From NCBI RefSeq assembly GCF_030758345.1, contig NZ_JAVAMO010000004.1:248001-312000 (forward strand): 64,000 nucleotides of DNA, written 5' to 3'. Made by a program: the position numbers and the translations under genes. The stretch comes from Ruegeria discodermiae. Lineage in GTDB: Bacteria; Pseudomonadota; Alphaproteobacteria; Rhodobacterales; Rhodobacteraceae. Position 1 is the first letter of the stretch, and each line of letters begins with the position of its first letter. Of this stretch, positions 10,035 to 18,484 are shown piece after piece. The notes under the pieces are model-generated. The model did not search any database and was not told the DNA's origin. It saw only the letters and a list, made by a program, of their open reading frames with translations.

Positions 10035-10544
10035 TCAATTCGCCTCGGCAGCGCGCTGGCCAGCAATCGTCACAAGACCACGGTCGCCGGTTTCCCAGAG
10101 TGCAGTCATGGTCATCGAGGTGACAACCCAGCGGTCGTCTGATTTTTCCAACGCATAGTCATAGCGGCCGCCCAGAACCCACAAGCCATCATCAAGGCGA
10201 TGGGTCGCCGTGAAATCGGCCTGCGCTGTGGCGGTGTTCCCTGAAAGTGAGGTGATCGTATGGTTGGTTACCATATGGTGCGTATTGTCGAATCCAGGCA
10301 AGAAGGCGGACCACCCCGCCACCAGATCATTGGCGGGTTGCGTTGCTGGTTCTCCACCCCAAAGGCTGGTGTAATCAATGGTCACGTCGTCAGCAAACGC
10401 ACCTCGTACACGAGCCCAGTCATGACGATCAGCGCCAGCGGCGATATCCGTGATTGTGGTCGAGATACCGGTCTGTTCCTCGGCAAATGCTGCGGTTCCA
10501 ATCATGGCAACGGCCGCAAGGGTGGATGTGAGTTTTCTCTGCAT
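10035..10544 (-). CDS. Exported nuclear transport factor 2 (SnoaL)-fold protein
   Basis: A 169-residue protein with a Sec signal peptide (MQRKLTSTLAAVAMIGTAAFA, cleavage after AFA) followed by a SnoaL/NTF2-like domain. The features are the tryptophan in DWARVRGAFADDVTIDY, HHMVTNH in the middle and the closing beta strands around RYDYALEKSDDRW. Members of this fold are enzymes or small-molecule binding proteins, usually cytoplasmic, so export is notable. The ATG at 10544 gives a complete signal peptide. It sits between a secreted alpha/beta hydrolase and an SDR in the same direction. The function is not known. Confidence 0.8.
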   Translation of the reverse strand: MQRKLTSTLAAVAMIGTAAFAEEQTGISTTITDIAAGADRHDWARVRGAFADDVTIDYTSLWGGEPATQPANDLVAGWSAFLPGFDNTHHMVTNHTITSLSGNTATAQADFTATHRLDDGLWVLGGRYDYALEKSDDRWVVTSMTMTALWETGDRGLVTIAGQRAAEAN

Positions 10545-10604
10545 GGGGAGGCTCCGATAGAGTGAGGAGGGACGCCGAATAGTACTCCGGCGTCCGGACA
10601 AGGC

Positions 10605-11558
10605 TTAGTTCTTCAGGCCAGCGCGGAAGTGGTCGGCCACGGTGTCTGCGGCGCGGGTGACATCCTCGGGATTGTCGTAGAAATCGAACTGAGTGACGTC
10701 TTCCAGCCATTGCGCCGTCGCTTCACCCGCGTACCCGGCCAGGAAAGTCTGCACGCCCTGTGGGATCGCCGCACTTTCCGAATGAACGATGGCCAGAGGT
10801 TTGTCCAAACGCTGTGGGTTGTCGGCGGGGTGATAAGTCAGCCACCCTTCCCAGCCTGCGTTGTTCCACTTGTCGTCATATTCCGGGATCGCGCCACGGT
10901 CGGCCTCGTAATAATACCCACCAATGGGCATCAGGACACCTTCGGCACCTTCGGGGCCCGCGGCGGGAATGATCTGACCGCCCGCAGCCTCGGCGGCATG
11001 CGAAACCTTGATCAGCCCCGCGACGCCTTCGGCACCTCCATAGACCGCCTCGACAATCTCGGCGTTTTGCAGCCAGGGCGCGACCAACCCCAGACGCTGA
11101 ACCAGCGGGTTGCCGGACACAGCGTCAACCATGTACCCGGCCGAGGCGCAAATCCCCAGGCCGTTGATCTGATCGGTGTCCACTTCGGGCAGGGTTGCGA
11201 CGAACGCGATCGCGGCCTTGATGTCCGAGGTCTTGGCCGCGGGGCTTTCAACAAAACGCACTTTGTTTGGCAGATCACCTGATTTCCCCCAACCACGAAA
11301 GTCGAAGGTGAAGGCGGCAAAGCCCCGTTCGGCCATTTCGCGGGCATAATTGGCAGGCATCTGCTCCTGAACTGAGGTCCAGGCCCCAGTTACCACAACC
11401 GTCGGCAGCGGTGCCTCCCCACGCTCTTCCGGCAGATAAAGCGTGCCGGACAGGACGGAGCCTTCGTTTTCAAAGGTTACGGTGCGGGTTTCGACCTGCG
11501 CGACGGCGGCGGTCGAGGCCATCAACGCGGCGGCAGTATTCAGAGCGAGGGTCTTCAT
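10605..11558 (-). CDS. Exported alpha/beta hydrolase, YcjY-like
   Basis: A 317-residue alpha/beta hydrolase with a signal peptide (MKTLALNTAAALMASTAAVAQ). The nucleophile elbow is GLGICASAGY, and FDFRGWGKSG is the oxyanion-side loop typical of the YcjY-like group. The position that usually holds the catalytic His near the end reads TQFDFYDNPEDV, with Gln where a His is common, so activity is uncertain. The ATG at 11558 is chosen for the signal peptide; the upstream extension has no such character. It precedes the NTF2-fold and SDR genes, forming a likely three-gene operon transcribed toward 9332. Confidence 0.82.
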   Translation of the reverse strand: MKTLALNTAAALMASTAAVAQVETRTVTFENEGSVLSGTLYLPEERGEAPLPTVVVTGAWTSVQEQMPANYAREMAERGFAAFTFDFRGWGKSGDLPNKVRFVESPAAKTSDIKAAIAFVATLPEVDTDQINGLGICASAGYMVDAVSGNPLVQRLGLVAPWLQNAEIVEAVYGGAEGVAGLIKVSHAAEAAGGQIIPAAGPEGAEGVLMPIGGYYYEADRGAIPEYDDKWNNAGWEGWLTYHPADNPQRLDKPLAIVHSESAAIPQGVQTFLAGYAGEATAQWLEDVTQFDFYDNPEDVTRAADTVADHFRAGLKN

Positions 11559-11670
11559 GGCGGTATCTCCCAAAGTCATGCTGATTGGGCGCAAGCCCGA
11601 TGACCAAGAGATACGGGGATTGGACCGGCCAGACTTGCACCGGACTGCCGCGTTTTTGAATGATCCTGCT

Positions 11671-12558
11671 TCAGGCGTTGATCGTGGCGCGGTATGCGCG
11701 CGGGGTTTGACCGACCACCTGTTTAAAGCTGCGTGTGAAATGCGCCTGATCGGAGAAGCCACAGGCAAAGGCTATGTCGCCAAGCGGACGGGCGGCATCC
11801 TCCATCATCTTCATTGCCTGTTCGATCCGGAAGGCCATGACATACTGCATGGGGGTCGAACCCAGTGTCTCTTTGAACACCCGCGCGAAATGCGAAGGGC
11901 TCATACCGGCCTCGGACGCCATCTGATCAACAGTGATGGTCTGATCCAAACGGTTCTGCACATAGGCCAGAACGCGCTGGTAGTGCTGAGACGTAAAGCG
12001 CGCAGACAGCTCGACCTCTTCGGTGCGGCGTTTGCCGTATTTCTGCAGCAGCTTGACCAGAAACACCCGGCTCATGGCCTCGAACATGACAACCGAGGAC
12101 ATATCGTCGGTTTCAAGCGCATCGCGCAGAATAACACCGGCGGCACACAAATCAGGATCAGAAAACTGGGGGAGGTCGTGGAACTGTTCCGGTGCCAGCA
12201 GCATCCCAAGCTCGGCCTGTGCAAAGTGCTGAACCTTGCCCGGATGCAGGGTAATGACGATCACGTCGGACTGCCCGTACCACTGCCAGCCCGATCGCAT
12301 CCCTGCAGGGGTCACGATGACCTCGTCCTTGCGAAAGATGAAATCCCTTAGTTGACCATCCCGCCAGTTCTTCACGCGGTGGCCGTTCTGCTGCAGGTTC
12401 AAAAGGACATGATGCTCTGAAAATACGTCCTCGGGCATCCGGTCCGGTTCGGCCCGAAAGTACCGGACAGACATCAGCCCCGCTGCCGAGGGGCGCTGCA
12501 TCGCGTCGCTGTTGAGCAGCGGTTCCGATGGGTAGATGTCTTCGTACTTTAAGGGCAA
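11671..12558 (-). CDS. AraC family transcriptional regulator
   Basis: A 295-residue regulator with an N-terminal sensing domain and a C-terminal AraC/XylS double helix-turn-helix (about residues 190-290), seen in ITVDQMASEAGMSPSHFARVFKETLG and GDIAFACGFSDQAHFTRSFKQVVGQTPRAYR. Translation probably starts at TTG (12558), preceded at seven bases by GGAG; no ATG is better placed. It lies just upstream of the exported hydrolase operon in the same direction, and likely regulates it or is co-transcribed with it. The ligand is unknown. Confidence 0.9.
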   Translation of the reverse strand: MPLKYEDIYPSEPLLNSDAMQRPSAAGLMSVRYFRAEPDRMPEDVFSEHHVLLNLQQNGHRVKNWRDGQLRDFIFRKDEVIVTPAGMRSGWQWYGQSDVIVITLHPGKVQHFAQAELGMLLAPEQFHDLPQFSDPDLCAAGVILRDALETDDMSSVVMFEAMSRVFLVKLLQKYGKRRTEEVELSARFTSQHYQRVLAYVQNRLDQTITVDQMASEAGMSPSHFARVFKETLGSTPMQYVMAFRIEQAMKMMEDAARPLGDIAFACGFSDQAHFTRSFKQVVGQTPRAYRATINA

Positions 12559-12644
12559 TCACAGGCTCCGGTTGGGGATATGGTCAGATTTGCAGCTATC
12601 GGCTGGGCAGACAACGCCGGAAGTGGACAGTTGAGCGGTCTCGA

Positions 12645-13544
12645 TCAGGGCAGGTCTTGGGTCTTTATGTGCTGGATGAACAGCCTGAGAGGCACCATGG
12701 ATCTGTATTCCCGCGGAAAATACAGGAATATACCGGGTGTCTGACCAAGGTGGGCCTCCAGGACCGAGCTCAGATCACCCGCGCGAATGTCATCGGAGAC
12801 ATAGGCCCGAAAAGTATAAGCCAGACCCAACCCCTGTTTGGCCAGACCGACCGACGCAGGCAGAATGTTCGTGGTCAGAGTGCCCTGCACATCGACAGAA
12901 TAGTCGCCCTCGTCCGACTGAAAATCCCATGGCGCGATGTGGCCCGAAGACTGAAACCTGTAGCGGATACAGTTATGCTGCAGCAGGTCACGCGGGGTTT
13001 CAGGCGTCCCGTGCAGGGACAGGTAATCCGGGCTTGCCACCACAGCAACCGGCAACGGCTGCGTCAACCGCACCGCAACCATGTCCTGCGCGATGCGATC
13101 CCCCAGGCGAAACCCGGCATGGAGTTCCTCGCTCAGAATGTCCGACAGCGCATCGGTCAGTGACAGTTCCAACTTGATCTCGGGGTATTCGGCGCAAAAG
13201 CTCTTGAGGATTGGGCTGACAAACAGGTGGTAGACAAATTCCGGCATCGCCAGTTTCAGCGTCCCCCGCGCGACGTGGCCGGTGGTACGTGCGCTTTCGA
13301 CCGCCTCAGAGAGTTGATCGAACGCCGGGCCTGCACCACGGATCAGGGCGCGCCCGGCCTCGGTCAGGCTGATCGACCGCGTGGTTCGAACGAACAGCGC
13401 GGTGCCAAGCCGTTCTTCCAGCGTTTTCAGCTGATGGCTGACGGTCGATGGCTTGAGGCCCAACGCCTCAGCCGCTGCCCGCAATGACCCGTGGCGCGCG
13501 ATGGCGGTGAAGACTTCAAGCGTTGCAAGTGGCAGGCGCATCAT
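12645..13544 (-). CDS. LysR-type transcriptional regulator
   Basis: A LysR-type regulator of 299 residues. The N-terminal HTH is clear (LEVFTAIARHGSLRAAAEALGLKPS, then LFVRTTRSISLTEAG), and the C-terminal part is the periplasmic-binding-like effector domain. Two consecutive ATG codons open the gene; the GAGGAT ribosome site is better spaced for the second, at 13541. It is divergent from the exported NTF2-fold gene at 13683, with a palindrome in the 138-bp gap, so that gene and the flavoprotein after it are the probable targets. Confidence 0.9.
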   Translation of the reverse strand: MMRLPLATLEVFTAIARHGSLRAAAEALGLKPSTVSHQLKTLEERLGTALFVRTTRSISLTEAGRALIRGAGPAFDQLSEAVESARTTGHVARGTLKLAMPEFVYHLFVSPILKSFCAEYPEIKLELSLTDALSDILSEELHAGFRLGDRIAQDMVAVRLTQPLPVAVVASPDYLSLHGTPETPRDLLQHNCIRYRFQSSGHIAPWDFQSDEGDYSVDVQGTLTTNILPASVGLAKQGLGLAYTFRAYVSDDIRAGDLSSVLEAHLGQTPGIFLYFPREYRSMVPLRLFIQHIKTQDLP

Positions 13545-13596
13545 ATCCTCAGACTTCCTTATTATTCGATGTTATACATGAAAGAAGTGCGATTAG

Positions 13597-13610
13597 GGTG
13601 AATTATCACC
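13597..13610. promoter_or_regulatory. Palindrome in divergent LysR/NTF2 promoter
   Basis: GGTGA-ATTA-TCACC lies 53 bases from the LysR gene and 73 bases before the NTF2-fold gene. It may be the LysR binding site; assignment is by position only. Confidence 0.4.
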
Positions 13611-13682
13611 ATCCAGAAAGATTATTATGTTCACCGCATCGACGCCCGGAAGGCTGTCGTGAAATTTCTAGGAGGACACAAA

Positions 13683-14177
13683 ATGAAAGCCCTAACCAAA
13701 GTTGCTGCCCTCACCGCCACTCTGATCGCAGGACAGACCACCATGGCCGCATCCCCCGAAGACAACATCAAAGTCGTACAGGATTTCTTTGCCGCCTATG
13801 GCGCGAACGATCTGGACGGTATCGCCGCCGTAATGGACGAGAACGTCGAGTGGCACATCCCCGGTCGCCATCCGCTGTCCGGCACCAAAACCGGTCGTGC
13901 CGAGGTACTCGCCTTTTTTGAACAACTGGGCGTCGCCGGTTTTCAGGCCGACCCGATCTATTTCGGAGCGGATGAGACCCATGTGGTCGATATCCACCGC
14001 GGCTGGTCGAATGCCGAGGGCAAGCCGAATGTCGATACCACATGGGCGCTGGTCTATCGGATCGAAGACGGCAAGATCGTCGAAGCGACCAACCTCTCCG
14101 CCGATCAGGACGCGGCAAACACGTTCTTCTGGTCGCAATACGATCTGGCCCCGGTGCCGGAACGGCTGGCCAAGTAA
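13683..14177 (+). CDS. Exported NTF2-fold (ketosteroid isomerase-like) protein
   Basis: A 164-residue protein with a signal peptide (MKALTKVAALTATLIAGQTTMA) and a SnoaL-type domain: VVQDFFAAYGANDLDGIAAVMDENVEWHIPG is the classic opening of ketosteroid-isomerase-like proteins, and RIEDGKIVEATNLSADQDA is the typical last strand pair. An AGGAGG ribosome site lies six bases before the ATG, so expression is probably strong. It is the second exported NTF2-fold protein in this block, not obviously a recent duplicate of the one at 10035. It is followed at 190 bases by a flavoprotein reductase. The ligand or reaction is unknown. Confidence 0.82.
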   Translation: MKALTKVAALTATLIAGQTTMAASPEDNIKVVQDFFAAYGANDLDGIAAVMDENVEWHIPGRHPLSGTKTGRAEVLAFFEQLGVAGFQADPIYFGADETHVVDIHRGWSNAEGKPNVDTTWALVYRIEDGKIVEATNLSADQDAANTFFWSQYDLAPVPERLAK

Positions 14178-14368
14178 CCCATCGACCGAGCATCACGTCA
14201 GCAAGATCGCCCCCCCCGATGCTACACAAATCGAAGTTTTGTTCCGTGCCAAAACCGTTGCAGGAAGAGCCTCGAAGACCGTGCGCAAGAGAATTGGCGC
14301 TTTGGCACCCGACCCGATGCCCCCCCAATCACCTTCTATTCCGCAAAATTCCCGCAAGAGGTCGACAG

Positions 14369-14971
14369 ATGAAAACCCTCGTTCTTACCGCCCACCCGGA
14401 CCTGATCAGTTCACGTATCAACAGCGCATGGTTTCAGGCGCTCTCGGGTGCAACTGATGTGACCACCCGCGATCTGACCACCATCGGCGGCCCCGAAATG
14501 CGCTTTGACATTGAGGCCGAGCAAGCCCTGCTGTTGGCCCATGACCGGATCGTATTCCAGTTTCCGTTCTATTGGTATTCCGCGCCGCCGGTCATGAAAG
14601 CCTGGATGGATCAGGTCCTGAGCTATGGCTTTGCCTATGGCCCGGGCGGTGATCGTCTGAAGGGGCGGGAGCTTTTGATCCTTGTCTCGACCGGTGGACC
14701 CGAGCACAGCTATCATGCGGGTGGGTACAACAACTTTTCAATGGCGGAGTTTCTGAAACCGTTCCAGCAGACGGCAATCCTGGCCGGTATGACCTATCTG
14801 CGGCCGTTTGTGGCGCATGGTATGGCCTTGGCGGCCCAGGAGCAGATTGACGAAACCGTGCCGCACATGCTGGCTTGTCTGAGCGATCCAGAGCTGGACC
14901 CAAAGGTCAGACAAGCGCGACTGCTCAAGCAGTTGGAGGATGATCCGACCCTCGCGGCAGCGGTCAGCTGA
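14369..14971 (+). CDS. NAD(P)H-dependent oxidoreductase, KefF/MdaB flavodoxin-like fold
   Basis: A 200-residue flavodoxin-like quinone reductase. MKTLVLTAHPDLISSRIN is the FMN/FAD-binding N-terminus, FPFYWYSAPPVMKAWMDQVL is the diagnostic family segment, and LILVSTGGPEHSY is the second cofactor loop. Members make two-electron reductions of quinones with NAD(P)H, or act as KefF subunits of potassium efflux systems; no kefC gene is nearby, so a free quinone reductase is more likely. The ATG at 14369 was chosen because the longer frame upstream lacks protein character. It shares direction with the NTF2-fold gene. Confidence 0.88.
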   Translation: MKTLVLTAHPDLISSRINSAWFQALSGATDVTTRDLTTIGGPEMRFDIEAEQALLLAHDRIVFQFPFYWYSAPPVMKAWMDQVLSYGFAYGPGGDRLKGRELLILVSTGGPEHSYHAGGYNNFSMAEFLKPFQQTAILAGMTYLRPFVAHGMALAAQEQIDETVPHMLACLSDPELDPKVRQARLLKQLEDDPTLAAAVS

Positions 14972-15071
14972 CGTCTTCCAGTCTCGCGTCTAAACGAAAG
15001 CGGGTCTGCGGGGTGCGTTCAGGGCCGATGATGGGTAGAATACCGGCGCGGAAGCAGACTGTGAGATTGCC

Positions 15072-16223
15072 GTGGCCGATATTGATCACCTGAACCATTG
15101 GCTGATTTCCGAAGGCAGATTGCTTGGTGATGAGACACAAACCGTCCGAGGCTATTGCGAAGGTCTGGTGCAGCTTGGGGTTCCCTTGTCCCGCGCGCGG
15201 ATTGCGCAGAACTACTCTAACCCATTGCTCAGTGCCTGGGGCATCATCTGGACACCTGAAGAGACACATCGCTACACGGTACCGACAACGGTTCTGGCAA
15301 CCAGCGCGTGGCATGGCAGCCCTTTTGAGTATGTCGTCACTCAGCGGCGTCCCTTGCGCAAACGCCTGACCAACCTCGACCTCAAGACGGAACACCCGGT
15401 CTATGCCGAGCTAGCCGAAACAGGTGCCACCGACTTTCTGGCCATCCCTCTGGAGCATGGCAACGGATCAGTTCAGGGCACCAGTTTCACCTCGAGTGCG
15501 GCCGCAGGATTTTCAGACGAGCACATCCGATATATCGAAGACACGCGATATGCACTTGCTGCGGCGTTGGAGCCTATCGCGATGCGCCATTCGCAAAAGA
15601 GCCTTCTGCAAACCTATCTGGGTCACGGTCCCGCCGAACAAGTGGGTCAGGGGCACATAAAGCGCGGAGAACACAGGACAGTTTCCGCCGCTATCCTGTT
15701 TGCGGATCTCCGTGGCTTTACCGAGAAAGCCTCCGCCTGGCCCGAAGCCGACTTGCTTAGCATGATGGGTGAGTATTTCGAAATGGTGGTGACGCCCATT
15801 CAGGATAAGGGTGGTGACGTTCTCAAATTCATGGGGGACGGCATACTTGCTGTTTTCGATATTGATGACGACGCGCAAGCATCCTGCAGAGCTGCCATCA
15901 AAGCGGCACATCAAGCCTTGGCCAACCTGCGCGACTATAACGATACAGCCGGCGACAAAGGCAAAGAGGCAATCGAATTTGTAATCGGCATTGATTTTGG
16001 TCGCGTCACATTTGGCAACATCGGCAGCCCCGATCGCTTGGATTTCACAGTCGTCGGTCAGGCCGTCAACGTCGCCAGTCGCCTTCAGGGATTGTGCAAG
16101 AAGCTGGACGAAAAGATACTGGTGACACAGAGCGTCGCAAAACGAATGACGAGTGATGTGCAGTCAACCGGCTATCATTCCGTCCGCGGTTTGCCTGAGG
16201 AGATCGAAGTTTTTAGAGTCTGA
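15072..16223 (+). CDS. Class III adenylate/guanylate cyclase with N-terminal sensor-like domain
   Basis: A 383-residue soluble protein. The C-terminal half (about 200-383) is a class III cyclase catalytic domain: metal-binding Asp in ILFADLRGFTE and in FMGDGILAVF, and the transition-state Asn and Arg in VVGQAVNVASRLQ. It therefore looks active, making cAMP (less likely cGMP). The N-terminal 190 residues lack membrane segments and have a GAF-like look (ATDFLAIPLEHG followed by FSDEHIRYIED), so they may sense a cytoplasmic ligand. Translation begins at GTG. No effector or partner gene is adjacent. Confidence 0.9.
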   Translation: MADIDHLNHWLISEGRLLGDETQTVRGYCEGLVQLGVPLSRARIAQNYSNPLLSAWGIIWTPEETHRYTVPTTVLATSAWHGSPFEYVVTQRRPLRKRLTNLDLKTEHPVYAELAETGATDFLAIPLEHGNGSVQGTSFTSSAAAGFSDEHIRYIEDTRYALAAALEPIAMRHSQKSLLQTYLGHGPAEQVGQGHIKRGEHRTVSAAILFADLRGFTEKASAWPEADLLSMMGEYFEMVVTPIQDKGGDVLKFMGDGILAVFDIDDDAQASCRAAIKAAHQALANLRDYNDTAGDKGKEAIEFVIGIDFGRVTFGNIGSPDRLDFTVVGQAVNVASRLQGLCKKLDEKILVTQSVAKRMTSDVQSTGYHSVRGLPEEIEVFRV

Positions 16224-16624
16224 AAGAAACTCTTCCGAAGCGAACTGTTCGTTAAACGTGGTTGTTTTGACCGTACCGATGGCATGAGTTTACCTTTCGC
16301 GCGGGGCCGTCGGGTACATCAGCATTTGCCTACATGTCGACGCTTGAGACTGTGTCGCTGAATATGGCTGAAATAGAGGTCTGCCTCCGGTGACATTGGA
16401 CTGTTGCATCAGTCCCCCAGAGCAGGACCGCAGCCCGCCCACGGTGTTTTTCGCCACCGGTGCTAGGCGCCCAAAGCGATGGTAGGGGCGTTGACATCGA
16501 ACAGCAGGTTTGTTGCGTCCTGTTGCCGGTCTAAGCTGCACCAGAGATCGGCAGGTTTCGTAGGAATCTGAACCTCGCAGGCAAACTATCTGGCATTTCA
16601 CATAAGGCCCTGGCGGCACCGCGC
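16224..16624. other. Intergenic region without a recognisable gene
   Basis: A 401-base gap between the cyclase and the acyl-CoA synthetase. One 109-codon minus-strand frame (16290-16619) is open but has no ribosome site and an unusual Arg/Cys-rich composition, so I do not call it a gene. Codon-like order in parts suggests a conserved or repeated DNA segment, but I cannot identify it. Confidence 0.4.
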
Positions 16625-18253
16625 CTAAAGCGCGCGGGCCCGGTCCCGCAGCAGGAATTTCTGGATCTTGCCGGTGGAGGTCTTGGGCAGAACACCAAAC
16701 ACCACCGTTTTCGGCGCCTTGAAATGGGCCATGTTGTCCCGGCAGTGGGTGATCAGGCCTGCCTCATCCACCTCTGCCCCCGGTTTGAGTTCCACAAAGG
16801 CGCAGGGGGTCTCGCCCCATTTCTCGTCAGGGCGCGCCACGACCGCCGCTTCAAGCACCGCAGGGTGTTTGTAGAGTATATCCTCAACCTCGACCGATGA
16901 GATATTCTCGCCGCCCGAGATGATGATGTCCTTGGAGCGATCCTTGAGCGCGATATAGCCGTCAGGGTGCATGACCCCCAGATCGCCCGAGGCAAACCAG
17001 CCGCCACGGAACGCCTTGTCCGTGGCATCCGCGTTCTTGAGATACCCTTTCATCACGATATTGCCCTGCATAAAGATCTCGCCCATCGTCTCGCCATCCG
17101 CCGGGACCGGCTCCATCGTTTCCTGATCGGCCACCATCAGGCCGGACAAAGCCACGTATTTCACGCCCTGCCGAACCTTCAGAGCGGCGCGTTCCTCACC
17201 CGAGCGCGTATTCCATTCGTCTTTCCACGCACAGACCACCGAGGGGCCATAGGTCTCGGTCAGCCCATAGACATGGGTCACCTCGATCCCAATTGCCTCC
17301 ATCTTTTCGATCACGGTGGCGGGCGGCGGCGCGCCTGCTGTCATGACCTTGATCGCATGGTCGAACTGTTTCAGCGCATCCGGCGCATTGGCCAGCATGT
17401 TCAGCACGATAGGCGCGCCGCAGAAATGGGTGACCTGATGGTCGCGAAACGCCCGGAACACGGCCTCGTCCCGCACCGCGCGCAGACAAACGGAGGTGCC
17501 CGCATTTGCCGCCATGGTCCATGGAAAACACCAGCCATTGCAGTGAAACATCGGCAGGGTCCACAGGTAGACCGGATGCTGCGGCATCCCCCATGTCAGA
17601 ATGTTCGAGGTCGCGTTCAACGCCGCACCGCGATGGTGATAGACCACCCCTTTAGGGTTACCCGTCGTGCCGGACGTATAGTTGAGCGAGATCGCGTCCC
17701 ACTCATCCCCCGGCAGCGACCAGTCGAACTCCGGATCGCCCTCGGCCAGCAGGGCGTCATAGGTCATCGCGCCGATGGGTTCAGCGCTCTCGAAACTGGG
17801 ATCGACAATGTCCACCACCAGCAGGCCCGGCAGATTCACCTGTTTCAGCGCTTCGCTGACAACGCCCGAAAACTCGGGATCGACCAGTAGCACCTGTGCC
17901 TCGGCATGACCGAGAATGAACGCGATGACAGCCGCATCCAGTCGCGTGTTGATCGTGTTGAGTACCGCGCCCGCCATCGGCACGCCAAAATGCGCCTCAT
18001 ACATCTCGGGTATATTCGCCGCGATGATCGAGACGGTATCCCCCTTGCCGATCCCGCGTTGCGCCAGCGCGCTTGCCAGGCTACGACACCGGGCATAGGT
18101 CTCGGCCCAGTGATAGCGCCGCTCGCCATAGATGACAGACGGGTGGTCCGGATAGACGGTGGCGCTGCGTTCGAGATAGCTCAACGGTGACAGGGGTGTG
18201 AAATTCGCACCGCACTTGCCAAGGTGCTGATCATAGATATTTACCTGCGACAT
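16625..18253 (-). CDS. Acyl-CoA synthetase, AMP-binding family
   Basis: A 542-residue adenylate-forming ligase that activates a carboxylic acid to its CoA thioester via an acyl-adenylate. Motifs in order are the P-loop YTSGTTGNPKG near 192-202, the GLTETYGP adenine-binding motif, the hinge region GDLGVMHPDGYIALKDRSKDIIISGGENIS, and the catalytic lysine in KTSTGKIQKFLLR near the end. Length fits medium/long-chain or methylmercaptopropionate-type ligases (DmdB), which marine relatives use on DMSP breakdown products; the substrate cannot be decided here. It is divergent from the aminotransferase at 18485. Confidence 0.9.
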   Translation of the reverse strand: MSQVNIYDQHLGKCGANFTPLSPLSYLERSATVYPDHPSVIYGERRYHWAETYARCRSLASALAQRGIGKGDTVSIIAANIPEMYEAHFGVPMAGAVLNTINTRLDAAVIAFILGHAEAQVLLVDPEFSGVVSEALKQVNLPGLLVVDIVDPSFESAEPIGAMTYDALLAEGDPEFDWSLPGDEWDAISLNYTSGTTGNPKGVVYHHRGAALNATSNILTWGMPQHPVYLWTLPMFHCNGWCFPWTMAANAGTSVCLRAVRDEAVFRAFRDHQVTHFCGAPIVLNMLANAPDALKQFDHAIKVMTAGAPPPATVIEKMEAIGIEVTHVYGLTETYGPSVVCAWKDEWNTRSGEERAALKVRQGVKYVALSGLMVADQETMEPVPADGETMGEIFMQGNIVMKGYLKNADATDKAFRGGWFASGDLGVMHPDGYIALKDRSKDIIISGGENISSVEVEDILYKHPAVLEAAVVARPDEKWGETPCAFVELKPGAEVDEAGLITHCRDNMAHFKAPKTVVFGVLPKTSTGKIQKFLLRDRARAL

Positions 18254-18324
18254 GTGCGCTCCTCCGCTTCACGGCATGATAATGCCCAGAATGGCGCTAC
18301 ATGAAAATCCCTAACCATTGTATC

Positions 18325-18344
18325 GGCTTGCAACCGGGCAAGCC
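18325..18344. promoter_or_regulatory. Inverted repeat in ligase/aminotransferase divergent promoter
   Basis: GGCTTGC-AACCGG-GCAAGCC is a perfect seven-base inverted repeat, followed by a TATAAA at about 18353. It is a candidate operator for either gene. Confidence 0.4.
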
Positions 18345-18484
18345 TAATTTGGCTATAAACCACCCTTCATTCTGGCCCTATCGGTCCCTTTCGTTTTGGC
18401 GTTTCTGGATGGGTAGGACATCGCAACGCCGCCGGGGTCCCTTGATCGATCCGGCGCGCGCAGACATAGCAGAAAGGACATGTC

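Noticed and set aside
16290-16619. 109-codon minus-strand frame as a gene
   Set aside because: No ribosome site, odd composition and no recognisable domain; kept only as an unexplained gap.
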